Shown here piece by piece: positions 33,981 to 42,584 of a stretch of 48,224 nt of DNA (positions are counted from its first letter, which is position 1; every line of letters starts with the position of its first letter). Origin of the DNA: Okeania sp. SIO1I7. GTDB taxonomy: Bacteria > Cyanobacteriota > Cyanobacteriia > Cyanobacteriales > Microcoleaceae. The notes beneath the pieces were generated by a model that ran no database searches, was not told where the DNA came from, and saw nothing but the letters and a program-made list of their open reading frames with translations. The position numbers and the translations under genes are program-made. The stretch lies in NCBI GenBank assembly GCA_010672585.1, contig JAAHGF010000043.1:1-48224 (forward strand), read 5' to 3'.

Positions 33981-35420
33981 CATACTCCCGACGTTGCTAT
34001 ATTCGTGACAACGCGGGATTCTTCAGCCTGGGAAGCCCTGACCGCTGTTTTGACAGAGGTGATGTCCTCCCCCTGTATTGATAATAATCCTATTTTTTGT
34101 ATTAGAAGGGCTGAGTTATAGTCTCTGTCCAACTCTTGTCCACACTTAGGGCATGAATGCCAGCGCTCAGATAGGATTTTAGAGACTTTACTCAAGCATT
34201 CCCAACAATGTTGAGATGTGCCTTTGGGGTCTACTTTGATAACTCGCTTTCCCAATTTCCAGGCTACATACTCTAGAAATCAAGAAATTGATAGTAGCTG
34301 CATCTTGCAAAGACTTATTGAGTCTTGACTTAGCTGATTGACCATTGGGTAAGAATTGACCATTGTCGCCTAATTTAGCTTTACAACGTCGAACTAAATT
34401 AGCTATCTGTAAGTCTTCGATGAAAATAACACTTACATCTGAAAACAGATGATAAGCTAATTTGAATTGCCAGTCTAAGCGTTGTCTAGCCACCAATTGA
34501 TGGAGTTTAGCTATTTTGTGCTTGAGAATCTTCCAAGGCTTTGAATGTTTTTGTCTCTTAGCCAATCTCACCTGAAGTGTAGATAAACGATGTTCAGAGA
34601 ACCTGAAAAACTTAGGAACTTCTATAAATTCTCCATCACTGGTAACAGCATAGTGCAACAGTCCTAAATCAATACCTTTTGAGTTATCTTCGGTGGGTTG
34701 AATTTCTACAACCTCGCAAGGTACACCCTTATCTTCTATCGTGAAGCTAATATAGCACCCGTCAACTTCACGAATCACTGTACCTGTCTTAACCTTGAAT
34801 CCTACTGGTATTGGACGATTGTAGACAAAAGGGACTAAACCAATCTTTGGCAGATGTATACAAAAACGGCCGTTGGCATTTTTGACAATATTGGTATTTG
34901 ATAGCTGAGGATAACTGAACGAATTGTAGTAATGTTTACCTTTGAATTTAGGTCTACCACTGGTTTTACCGTTTTTATCAGCTTTAGTAAAGTTATCCAT
35001 TGTTGTTTGTACTCTTTGGATAACATCTTGTAAAACCTGGGAGTGTATGGACTTATATTCAGGAAATAGTTTTTTAGTTTGTGCTAAGTCTGCTAGTTGA
35101 ACAGTCTCCCACAAAACATAGCCATTGACTAGATTCGGATGTTTGTCCCCTTTCTTCGTTATTGGATTACCATCGCTGTCTTTCTTTCTGCCGTCCCGTG
35201 TTTGTACTCTAAACTCTGGAATATTTTGATAAATCCGTTCTACTGGCACTACTGAAACATTAAGTGGACAAGCGTTGACTGGTGTGCGGGTTGCTTCAAA
35301 CCAGTTTAACCTTTCAGCTAAACGGTAATTGTATTGCTTTCTGGCTAATTCCAACCAATTAGCTATAATTACCGTTTGCCTTTTATGAGGTTTTAGCTTG
35401 TATTTATATTTCAGTAGCAT
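33974..35420 (-). pseudogene. tnpB: TnpB RNA-guided nuclease, frameshifted near the C-terminus
   Basis: From ATG at 35420 it reads MLLKYKYKLKPHKRQ, the RuvC-I block GIDLGLLHYAVTSDG and the RuvC-II block VIFIEDLQIANLV. After ATINFLIS (about 34270) the frame is lost. The continuation EYVAWKLGKRVIKVDPKGTS, the zinc finger QHCWECLSK / CPKCGQEL and the RuvC-III aspartate in DRDYNSALL are in another frame (34255 down to 33974). Two single-base losses in TTGATTTCTAGAG would explain the shift. The last ~30 codons overlap the omega-RNA region, as usual. Probably inactive unless frameshifting occurs. Confidence 0.88.
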
Positions 35421-35975
35421 TCTAGTATCGACCTTTATCCCTATACTTGTTATTATAATGACTGTATGTTTTCTTGTCAACAGTTATATTGAAGTAATTA
35501 TGAAAAATGATTTTGTATCAAGTGGTAGAGCAGTTTCTGACATGAAAGCTCACTTAGTCTTGGTAACTAAATATAGAAAAAAAGTAATCAACCAGGAAAT
35601 GCTCAAGCGCTTAGGAGAAATAGTAGACAATCTATGCACTAAATGGGACTGCAAACTAATAGAGTTCAACGGTGAACCCGACCATGTACATTTGTTATTT
35701 CAATACTACCCACAGTTAGAATTACCTAAATTTATTACTAACCTCAAATCTGTAAGCAGTAGAAGACTTAGGGCAGAGTTTTCAGAACAAATAAATCAGG
35801 TTTACTTCAAAGCTGTTTTGTGGAGCGAATCCTATTTTATAGCTAGCTGTGGTGGTGTCAGTGTTTCAGTGCTAAAAAAGTACATAGAGAATCAGGAGGA
35901 ACCACACATATAATGCCCGGCTTTCCCATACGGCGCTGAATTGAAAATTACAGCCCGGGACTTCCCGCTGGGGGA
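33978..35975. mobile_element. IS200/IS605-family insertion sequence with divergent tnpA and tnpB
   Basis: An element of about 2.0 kb. The tnpB-side end starts TGACATACTCCCGACG and contains the structured segment GGGATTCTTCAGCCTGGG ... GAGGTGATGTCCTCCCCCTG expected for the omega-RNA/right end. The other end, after tnpA, has CGGGACTTCCCGCTGGGGGAG near 35960. tnpB (minus) and tnpA (plus) diverge from an ~80-bp gap. A solo copy of the right end lies at 13369. tnpA looks intact and tnpB does not. Confidence 0.88.
35500..35913 (+). CDS. tnpA: IS200/IS605 TnpA, HUH tyrosine transposase (Y1)
   Basis: A 137-residue single-strand transposase, full length from ATG at 35500; an open frame upstream to 35398 is not expected to be translated. 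Visible are the AHLVLVTKYRKKV start, the HUH motif in GEPDHVHLLFQ, SVSSRRLRAEF and the C-terminal catalytic tyrosine region VLKKYIENQ. It appears intact and could mobilise this element and the solo end at 13369 if the ends are recognised. Confidence 0.93.
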   Translation: MKNDFVSSGRAVSDMKAHLVLVTKYRKKVINQEMLKRLGEIVDNLCTKWDCKLIEFNGEPDHVHLLFQYYPQLELPKFITNLKSVSSRRLRAEFSEQINQVYFKAVLWSESYFIASCGGVSVSVLKKYIENQEEPHI

Positions 35976-35979
35976 GTTA

Positions 35980-36108
35980 AAATAATTAATAATTAATAAT
36001 TAATAATGACCTATCCTGACAAAATCTTACTTTTGACTTTTGACTTAATAATGACCTATCCTGACAAAATCTTACTTTTGACTTTTGACTTTTGACTTTT
36101 GACTTAAT
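35980..36108. repeat. AATAAT and TTTTGACTT repeats leading into gvpN
   Basis: TTAATAA trimers are followed by two copies of a ~46-bp unit (AATAATGACCTATCCTGACA plus AAATCTTAC and TTTTGACTT heptamers). The gvpN start itself reads AATAATGACT, so each unit duplicates the start-codon context. No Shine-Dalgarno precedes gvpN. Confidence 0.75.
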
Positions 36109-36109
36109 A

Positions 36110-37048
36110 ATGACTACTGTACTTAATGTCTCACCCCAACAATTTGTCAGCACCCCCGGTGTCGAACGCATAGCTCAACGTGCTTTGCGTTATTTAAAAT
36201 CTGGCTATTCAGTTCATTTGCGCGGTCCAGCAGGAGTCGGCAAAACCACCCTGGCATTACACTTAGCTCATCTACGTCGTCAACCCATTGTTTTAATGTT
36301 TGGGGATGATGAATTTAAAACCTCAGATTTAATAGGAAATCAATCTGGATATACTAGGAAAAAAGTTGTGGATAATTATATCCATACCGTATTAAAAGTT
36401 GAAGATGAACTGAAACATCATTGGATTGACTCTAGATTAACCTTAGCTTGTAAGGAAGGTTTTACTCTAGTTTATGACGAATTTAATCGCTCCCGTCCAG
36501 AGGTAAACAATATTTTACTCTCAGTTTTAGAAGAGAAAATGTTGGTTTTGCCTCCCAACCAAGACCGCTCAGAATATATTCAGGTTAATCCCAGGTTTAG
36601 AGTAATTTTAACTTCCAACTCTGAAGAATATTGTGGAGTTCATGCTACTCAAGATGCTTTATTAGACCGAGTGGTGACAATTAATATGGGAGAACCGGAT
36701 GCTCTGACCGAACAAGAAATAGTTATACGTCAAACAGGTATCGACCCGAAAAAAGCCGAAACTATAGTTAATCTAGTGCGTACTTTTCGGACAACAGTGG
36801 GGGAAGAAAAATTAGGTGGTTTGCGTTCCTGCCTAATTATTGCTAAGGTTTGTCACGACCATGATGTTCCTGTGAATGGTCAAGACCCTAATTTTCAAGA
36901 TATTTGTGCTGATATATTAATATCGCGAGCTAGTTTACCTAGAGGAGAAGCTATGGAGAAACTTCAGGAAGTTCTACAGGAATTATTTCCCACAGAAGTT
37001 GAACAGAAAACTGTAAAGCAGAGTAGTCGCCGTTGTACTAAGAAGTAA
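36110..37048 (+). CDS. gvpN: Gas vesicle protein GvpN (MoxR-type AAA+ ATPase)
   Basis: A 312-residue AAA+ ATPase needed for gas vesicles to grow to full size. Walker A is [11 protein letters not shown], Walker B is [13 protein letters not shown], sensor 1 is [12 protein letters not shown] and the finger is [12 protein letters not shown]. The N-terminus [18 protein letters not shown] is typical. The start at 36110 is chosen over an upstream in-frame ATG (36092), which lies in repeat DNA. It is followed 42 bp later by gvpJ. Confidence 0.95.
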   Translation: MTTVLNVSPQQFVSTPGVERIAQRALRYLKSGYSVHLRGPAGVGKTTLALHLAHLRRQPIVLMFGDDEFKTSDLIGNQSGYTRKKVVDNYIHTVLKVEDELKHHWIDSRLTLACKEGFTLVYDEFNRSRPEVNNILLSVLEEKMLVLPPNQDRSEYIQVNPRFRVILTSNSEEYCGVHATQDALLDRVVTINMGEPDALTEQEIVIRQTGIDPKKAETIVNLVRTFRTTVGEEKLGGLRSCLIIAKVCHDHDVPVNGQDPNFQDICADILISRASLPRGEAMEKLQEVLQELFPTEVEQKTVKQSSRRCTKK

Positions 37049-37090
37049 TCTCACGATGATAAGATATATATAGAACTGGAAATAGAAATT

Positions 37091-37486
37091 ATGAATACCA
37101 AAACTAACAATACATTAGCGACAGCAACTAATGGGTCTAGTTTAGCAGATATATTGGAAAGAGTTCTGGATAAGGGGATAGTCATTGCTGGAGATATTTC
37201 TGTTTCCGTTGGTTCGACAGAACTTCTCAGCATTAAAATTCGCCTGTTAATTTCTTCTGTGGATAAAGCTAGAGAAATAGGGATTAACTGGTGGGAAAGC
37301 GACCCCTATCTCAGCAGTCAAAGCAATTCTCTAATGGAGGCAAATCAAAAACTTCTTGACCGAGTTGCTTCCCTAGAGTCAGAGATAAAAGCACTTAAGA
37401 GCGATGGATATGAATATCATACCAATGGTCAGTCTCCAAATAACAGTAACAATAATGGTCACAATAACGGGAAAACATGGCAATAG
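37091..37486 (+). CDS. gvpJ: GvpJ, GvpA-like minor gas vesicle protein
   Basis: A 131-residue protein whose first ~75 residues are GvpA-like (SSLADILERVLDKGIVIAGD, VGSTELLSIKIRLLISSV), followed by a coiled coil (ANQKLLDRVASLESEIKALK) and an Asn/Gly-rich tail (PNNSNNNGHNNG). GvpJ proteins are thought to form or nucleate the vesicle tips. The stop overlaps the next gene by 10 bp, indicating a coupled operon. Confidence 0.9.
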   Translation: MNTKTNNTLATATNGSSLADILERVLDKGIVIAGDISVSVGSTELLSIKIRLLISSVDKAREIGINWWESDPYLSSQSNSLMEANQKLLDRVASLESEIKALKSDGYEYHTNGQSPNNSNNNGHNNGKTWQ

Positions 37487-37695
37487 ATACAGCAATAAAA
37501 ATCAAAACTAGCAAAGATATTCTCAGTAGTAAAGCTATTCGTGGGTGTTTGTCTTGTCGCGGTTTCCATGGTCGCAATAATAGAGCAGTGGAAAGAGCTA
37601 GAATGCGTATTGCCAGAACTGAAGTTATGTCTCACAGAGAACTTCAACAATGGCGGTTTGTTCGATGGCAAGCTTTACAACGTTTGAGAATTTAG
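37477..37695 (+). CDS. Small arginine-rich protein between gvpJ and gvpK
   Basis: A 72-residue, very basic protein (FHGRNNRAVERARMRIARTE, WRFVRWQALQRLRI) with a CLSC motif (residues 24-27) that could bind metal or a disulfide partner. It overlaps the gvpJ stop by 10 bp, which supports a real, co-expressed gene. I do not recognise the family. Its location suggests a gas-vesicle accessory role, unproven. Confidence 0.65.
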   Translation: MAIDTAIKIKTSKDILSSKAIRGCLSCRGFHGRNNRAVERARMRIARTEVMSHRELQQWRFVRWQALQRLRI

Positions 37696-37796
37696 AATTT
37701 AGAATTCAGAATTTAGAAGTAATTCCTGACCAGTTAGTTAGCAAGAGCCAAAAAATTACACCCCTACTCCCCCACTCCCCTACTCCCCTACTTCTT

Positions 37797-38264
37797 ATGT
37801 CTCCAGAAGAACCCTCAATAATTCCTATTGGCAAATCTAAAAGTAAGTCTGAAGCAGGGTTAGCTCCATTGTTATTAACAGTAATTGAGTTAGTACGGCA
37901 ATTAATGGAAGCTCAGGTAATTCGGCGAATGGATGCAGAAATGTTGAGTGATGAAGAATTAGACCGTGCTGCCGAAAGTCTGCGACAGTTGGAAGAACAG
38001 GTGATTAAACTGTGCGAAGTATTTGATATTGACCCCGAAGATTTGAATTTGGATTTGGGTGAAATTGGTACTTTGTTGCCCAAGTCGGGAGAGTATTATC
38101 CAGGAGAAAATTCTGAAAGTCCTTCTATATTGGAATTATTAGACCGAATCATTAATACTGGGGTGGTTTTGGATGGCAGTCTTGATTTGGGGTTAGCAGA
38201 GTTAAGTTTGATTCATGCTCGTTTACACTTGGTTTTAACTTCTAAACCAATTTCTCAAAGATAA
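37797..38264 (+). CDS. gvpK: Gas vesicle protein GvpK
   Basis: A 155-residue minor gas vesicle protein with LAPLLLTVIELVRQLMEAQV, RRMDAEMLSDEELDRAAESL and, at the C-terminus, ILELLDRIINTGVVLDGSLD, the family hallmarks. The start is ATG at 37797 (MSPEEPSIIP); an upstream in-frame extension to 37650 runs through GAATTTAGAATTC heptamers and CTCCCC repeats and is not credible. Last recognised gvp gene in the plus-strand group; gvpV and gvpW are not in the window. Confidence 0.93.
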   Translation: MSPEEPSIIPIGKSKSKSEAGLAPLLLTVIELVRQLMEAQVIRRMDAEMLSDEELDRAAESLRQLEEQVIKLCEVFDIDPEDLNLDLGEIGTLLPKSGEYYPGENSESPSILELLDRIINTGVVLDGSLDLGLAELSLIHARLHLVLTSKPISQR

Positions 38265-38310
38265 ATCATAATTTTTGAGGTAGTCTTCCATATTTTTAAT
38301 TATTAATATC

Positions 38311-38421
38311 ATGTCCGGTTGAATAGTTACACTTTGGAGGAAGGAAGGCAAATAACAGAAGGCAGAAGGGCAAGAAAGGTTCAAAGGGAAAAGGTTTTTT
38401 TATCACTGATTATCCGGACAT
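38311..38421. repeat. Small element with ATGTCCGG ends, related to the IS5 remnant at 2348
   Basis: The left ATGTCCGGTTGAATAGTTAC (through CACTTTGGAGGAAG) matches 2350-2385 almost exactly. The right end CCGGACAT at 38414 is the inverse of the first 8 bp. The core is GGCAGAAGGGCAAGAAAGG. A non-autonomous derivative of the IS5-type element is likely. Confidence 0.7.
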
Positions 38422-38515
38422 AATATAAAATAAGTTGCATGTAAAAACAAGGGTAAAAAAAGTAATGCTATAGTTACTGATATCTACAAAACTTAAAGTT
38501 TAAGGATATATAAAT

Positions 38516-39412
38516 ATGAGCTTAGATTTAGATAAAGAACAGGTTAAACAATCTCACCAACAGTTAATTAGTCAATATTCAAGTTTAACAGAAAACATTT
38601 CCAGCATTAATTACCAACCTTGTAAAATTGCCAGAAAATACTTATCAACAACTTTAGGTGATATTAGTTATTGTCTTCGCGAAAAAATGCCTAACCACCG
38701 CCGGATTGCCAAAGTATTTTCAAAATTTTTACAGGGTATTATCATTATTTATATATTTTTTAATCTAAACTTTTTTATTATCACTGTTATCTTAGCAAAG
38801 ATTCCATTCGTAAGCCAATTCATTAATAGAATATTTGTTATATCACATATTAAATCTAGGTTGGTTCAAATGAAAGAGATTTACATTTTCAAAAGTAATC
38901 AAACCTCTGATGGCACAATAAAAGATTTTCTGAAACCGCTTATTGAAGAATGTAAAGAATTTTCTTCTGTCTCTTCTCTAAATATGACTTATATATACAT
39001 TTTTAGATTAATTTGTATATCTCCTGTTATAGCTTCCTTAGGCAAATTATTTAGCGAGATTAATCAATTACCTTTGTGGGATGTAATTATAATTTATTTT
39101 ATAGTTTTTTTGGCTTTGCTTCTTTATTTACCATTTATTTATAAACGCTTCATTTTCATCGAAAAAAAAATTTATAATTTGGAAAATAATTTGTTTGATA
39201 GTATAAATAAATTCAAACAAAGAGAATATGCTTGGGATTTATTAATGTTAACAGTTTTCTCTGTTTCTGGATTCTATAGTACTTTTAGAATAATGTGGCC
39301 GTGGATATCTAGTATTTTAGATAGCGATATGCATATTTTATATATAATCCAGTTATTAGATTTAATTGCTCTTATAACATTGTGGTTAATCCGTAGATAT
39401 AGTAGAACTTAG
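38516..39412 (+). CDS. Multi-pass membrane protein of unknown function
   Basis: 298 residues. The first ~80 are soluble and charged (SLDLDKEQVKQSHQQLISQY). Hydrophobic segments then appear near residues 75-95, 157-175, 188-208, 240-258 and 272-290. A cytoplasmic-looking loop (LVQMKEIYIFKSNQTSDGTI) separates them. No family is recognised. It stands alone between gvpK and hupW, and its base composition is very AT-rich. The start is ATG at 38516 with AAGGATAT upstream. Confidence 0.65.
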   Translation: MSLDLDKEQVKQSHQQLISQYSSLTENISSINYQPCKIARKYLSTTLGDISYCLREKMPNHRRIAKVFSKFLQGIIIIYIFFNLNFFIITVILAKIPFVSQFINRIFVISHIKSRLVQMKEIYIFKSNQTSDGTIKDFLKPLIEECKEFSSVSSLNMTYIYIFRLICISPVIASLGKLFSEINQLPLWDVIIIYFIVFLALLLYLPFIYKRFIFIEKKIYNLENNLFDSINKFKQREYAWDLLMLTVFSVSGFYSTFRIMWPWISSILDSDMHILYIIQLLDLIALITLWLIRRYSRT

Positions 39413-39503
39413 ACAAAAAGTCCTAAAGAAATTTCCACTACCATATAAAAAAAGGCAAACGATAATCAGTTAACTTCTAACTTCTGACTTCTGACTTCTG
39501 ATT

Positions 39504-39569
39504 TCAAATAAATGCAGCACGTTCGACCGACAGAACATCCTCTGAATCTAAAGCTTTTCTTATAATCAT
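39504..39569 (-). pseudogene. Dispersed GNAT 5' fragment, 21-codon mini-ORF
   Basis: ATG at 39569 is followed by codons for IIRKALDSEDVLSVERAAFI and TGA. It breaks from GNAT homology at exactly the same residue as the copy at 20272-20343 and then enters the same TTCTGACTT repeats. The ~140 bp upstream (39570-39720, with GCGATCGCCA and CAAATTCTCTTGC) also matches 20155-20235. It lies 19 kb from the parent gene. Confidence 0.7.
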
Positions 39570-39829
39570 TATCTTTTTAAGAATTAAATGCTATTATTTT
39601 AATTTTTTTCGCAATATATCAGTAGACAGAGCGATCGCCAAAATTATCAAATTCTCTTGCTTCACTCACAGCAATAAATTAACTTCTGACTTCTGATTTT
39701 TGACTTCTGACTTCAAATATATGTTACCAGGTTACAAAAATGGTTTAAAAAATGGGTTAGTGTTGAGTACGTAAAGTTAATAAACTAGATAAAATCTACT
39801 TTTCAGCACATCTAATACCCCACTTGAAA

Positions 39830-40033
39830 TAGCAGTCAGCGGTCAGCGGTCAGCTATCAGCTCTCATGAGGAGGCTTTAATGAATATAGACTGTTTCAGC
39901 CAGTTTTTATAGTAAGTATAAATTCTGACAATTAGTCAAGCTTTGATCTCAAACTAAAAGCAATAGCTGATGGCTGAAGTGCTGACGGCTGTTGGCGCAG
40001 CATTCCGGAGGAAATGCTTACTAACAAATAAAT
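39830..40033. repeat. Repeat-derived spacer before hupW
   Basis: It starts with AAATAGCAGTCAGCGGTCAG, a partial copy of the 23461/45868 element end, then CATGAGGAGG. It ends with GCTGACGGCTGTTGGCGCAG and CATTCCGGAGGAAATGCTTA. The GGAGGAAATG of the short dispersed repeat lies 22 bp upstream of the hupW ATG, too far to be its ribosome-binding site. Confidence 0.5.
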
Positions 40034-40034
40034 A

Positions 40035-40496
40035 ATGTTGACAATTATTGGTTGCGGTAATCTTAACCGTAGTGATGATGGGGTAGGAGTAATTATTGCT
40101 CAACGCTTGCAGCAATATTTGACTGAACATCCTCATCCGAATGTCCGAGTTTATGACTCCGGTACTGCGGGAATGGAAGTGATGTTTCAGGCACGGGGAA
40201 CTCAGCAATTAATTATTCTGGATGCTAGTGCTACAGGTTCTGAACCAGGTGCAATATTTAAGGTGCCTAGTTCGGAGTTGGAAGCACTACCAGAACCTAG
40301 TTATAGTTTGCATGATTTTCGTTGGGATAATGCTCTAGCGGTGGGTCGAAAAATATTTCGGGAGGATTTTCCTCAAGATGTAATTGTCTATTTAATAGAA
40401 GCTGAATATTTGGATTTTGGTCTAGAACTTTCTTCTGTAGTTCAACGTTCTGCTGAGAAGGTTTTTCAAGAACTTATATCAACTTTAATTGATTAA
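40035..40496 (+). CDS. hupW: Uptake hydrogenase maturation protease HupW
   Basis: A 153-residue endopeptidase that removes the C-terminal peptide of HupL after nickel insertion. Motifs are IIGCGNLNRSDDGVG (nickel-binding Asp near 16), LIILDASATGSEPG and SLHDFRWDNALAVG, which match HupW more than HoxW. It would act on the tail after HupL His-518. In many cyanobacteria hupW lies near hupSL; here 24 kb including the gas-vesicle island separates them. Confidence 0.92.
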   Translation: MLTIIGCGNLNRSDDGVGVIIAQRLQQYLTEHPHPNVRVYDSGTAGMEVMFQARGTQQLIILDASATGSEPGAIFKVPSSELEALPEPSYSLHDFRWDNALAVGRKIFREDFPQDVIVYLIEAEYLDFGLELSSVVQRSAEKVFQELISTLID

Positions 40497-40511
40497 GTAT
40501 CTGTGAAAATG

Positions 40512-40757
40512 GGCGTTGCTGAATTGAAGTATGAATGCGCGATTGTTTTGTTCTCGCCTTCGCCCCCGCGCATCCCCCATTCAACAAAAAGCGCAGCATC
40601 CTCTGGCTTCCCATCCTTCAAATGCGCAGCATCCTCTGGCTTCCCCCTTCCCAAGGGGGACGGGAGGGGGATTAATAAGGGGGGACTTTTAGAGTTTTAT
40701 TCCCCCCAATTTTGGGGGGTTAGGGGGGCTTGCATCATACCCAGAATCAGCAACGCC
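40512..40757. repeat. GGCGTTGCTGA inverted-repeat element, copy 3 (inverted)
   Basis: The ends GGCGTTGCTGA and TCAGCAACGCC are perfect. The body is the reverse complement of 7404-7668, including the two GC-rich AGCGCAGCATCCTCTGGCTT-type segments. It lies 15 bp after hupW. The spacer to 41003 continues with CTATCAGCTATCAGC heptamers and two copies of the GAGCATTCCGG / CCGGAATGCTACGC short repeat. Confidence 0.85.
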
Positions 40758-41003
40758 TGAAAATGAATTTAACTAGCTATCAGCTATCAGCTATCAGCCT
40801 AAAAATTTGCGCATATAATTAGGCATCTGTTTGCAGAGCATTCCGGAACGGAAAAGCTTGGGTAAAACATCCCCGACTTCTAGCTTGTCGCTTAATTTTA
40901 GGAGGGGTTTAAAATCTTTTCATCCGGAATGCTACGCAAACGCGCAAAGCTGACCGCTGATAGCTGACGGCTGAATGCTTACCCATAACACAAGGAAATT
41001 ATC

Positions 41004-41267
41004 ATGGACGAACAAAGAACAGAACAATATTATGAATTAATTGATAAATTAGTACAATGTCCTAATGGAAAAGAGCCTGATGTTTTAGATGAAAATATTG
41101 AATTAGTTGATGCTGGTTTTGTGTCAGTTTTAATGCAAGTTGGTCAAGCACAAATTCATCATGGTAATCAAGATGGAGCTAAGTTTTTATTCCATCTTGC
41201 TCGTGAATTAGCTAAACAATTAGGATTATATCCTGACCCTGAAGCTGCTGCAGCACCTGCCCAATAA
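41004..41267 (+). CDS. Small acidic conserved protein of the hup accessory group
   Basis: 87 residues, helical and acidic (ELIDKLVQCPNGKEPDVLDE, HHGNQDGAKFLFHLARELAK), ending in an Ala/Pro tail. It resembles the small conserved protein encoded between hupSL and the hyp operon in Nostoc, part of a gene group proposed to mature the HupS small subunit. This match is from memory of gene order and size. AAGGAAATT precedes ATG, giving a good start. It is followed after 16 bp by the next gene. Confidence 0.7.
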   Translation: MDEQRTEQYYELIDKLVQCPNGKEPDVLDENIELVDAGFVSVLMQVGQAQIHHGNQDGAKFLFHLARELAKQLGLYPDPEAAAAPAQ

Positions 41268-41283
41268 GTAGATAATTAATGTT

Positions 41284-41610
41284 ATGTTTTCTCAGACAGA
41301 AGCAGAAAAATTAGCCATTGATTTTTTGGGGAATGATTGGGAAATTCCCCAGGCAGAACAAGAGTGGTTTACTATTAGAAATACGAAACAAGAGCCTAAT
41401 TGGTATATTGTGGAAGTAGCAATAGAAGGATATCCTGATTATTGGATTCTTCAGGTTTATGATACGGGTGAATGTGACCCTTGTTATACTTTTGTCTCTC
41501 CTTTAAGTGGTTCTCAAGATACAGATGATTTGCAGGAATTACCAGAATCTATTGCTAATATGATTAGCTTTGAGCGTAATTCACAAATGTCTGAAGCAGC
41601 AAAAGTTTGA
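41284..41610 (+). CDS. Conserved hypothetical of the hup accessory group
   Basis: 108 residues, acidic, predicted alpha/beta (DWEIPQAEQEWFTIRNTKQE, WYIVEVAIEGYPDYWILQVY, TGECDPCYTF). The CDPC pair could bind a metal or FeS precursor, although this is speculation. It directly follows the 87-residue gene and matches the position of a second small ORF in the Nostoc hupSL-hyp interval. The start is ATG at 41284. Confidence 0.68.
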   Translation: MFSQTEAEKLAIDFLGNDWEIPQAEQEWFTIRNTKQEPNWYIVEVAIEGYPDYWILQVYDTGECDPCYTFVSPLSGSQDTDDLQELPESIANMISFERNSQMSEAAKV

Positions 41611-41849
41611 ATATAAAATACTAAATCAAGTTCGATATCTGGGGAAATATTAATAGTTGAAATTGGTTATTTATTCTGATTTTTTTCTATTAATAAACAT
41701 TGATACGAGCTTGATTTTTTATATACAGAAGTTTCTTACTTGATTAAGTACATATATTAATAATTTGGCGTTGCTAAACAGAAAGATGAACTGAGTAATA
41801 CCAGTTTGATAAATATTTGCTACAAATAGGTAGGCTATTTCTTAGGATT

Positions 41850-42510
41850 CAACCCACCCCTGCCCCTCCCCAACCCACCCCCGCCCCTCCCAGGAGGGGA
41901 GCCAGGAGGGGAAGGACTGAGTCAGAATAAATGGCTTTGATATCATTTTTAAGGTCGTAACTTATCTTTTTCTTCAAAAGTACATCTCCAAAAAAGTCTT
42001 TTAAATACTCAAATTATTCGTAAAATTCTTGTTTAAAAATAATATAATCTACTCATCCTAAATATTCTTTTTCGGATATGTCTAATGAAACAGAAAATAT
42101 TTGATAGTTACGTTTAAATTTGTGAAGAAATGCAAATAGATACAACAGATTCTTTGATACCCATAAATATGTTATAATATTGTTAGTTTAAAATCAAAAT
42201 AATGAAAGTTAGGTACAAATAGCGAATCTATCTAACACCAAGAGCAAAATACTGAGAGCGCAAAGCAATTGATTTTGCCCATGTTGTCTTGAACGATAGC
42301 CTAACTTGTTGTCAAGAAAAATACAAGTCAGGAGAAAATAAATCAACCAATTCTGAACTACAAAAATTAAATTATTTATCAAAATAATTGAGTCCCACCA
42401 CCCCGCCTTTTAAGGCCAAATATTTTTGGAGCGAAGCTCAAATCCCCTACTTCCCCTCCACCAGAGGGGCGGGGGTGGGTTGGGTTAGGGCAGGGGTGGG
42501 TTAACTTCTG
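41850..42510. repeat. Inverted G/C-rich blocks flanking a decayed tnpB fragment
   Basis: CAACCCACCCCTGCCCCTCC at 41851 is mirrored by GGCAGGGGTGGGTTAA near 42490; both blocks contain several CCCC/GGGG runs that could form G-quadruplexes. Between them lies AT-rich DNA with the fragment described at 42202. The remaining ~230 bp (41611-41850) of this 970-bp spacer shows nothing clear. Confidence 0.6.
42202..42393 (+). pseudogene. tnpB: N-terminal fragment of a TnpB/IS1341-type transposase
   Basis: Reading from ATG at 42202 with two in-frame stops gives MKVRYK*RIYLTPRAKY*, then FAHVVLNDSLTCCQEKYKSG with ENKSTNSELQKLNYL and a stop. This fits the TnpB N-terminal pattern (RYxYRxYP..., VxNDxLxxCQExYK, NTELQK). 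The rest of the gene is gone. Confidence 0.65.
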
Positions 42511-42584
42511 ACTTCTGACTTCTGACTTCGTTAAAACTCAGACTAAAAAGACTGAAGAGAGAACACCAAACAGGAGAAAAAATT

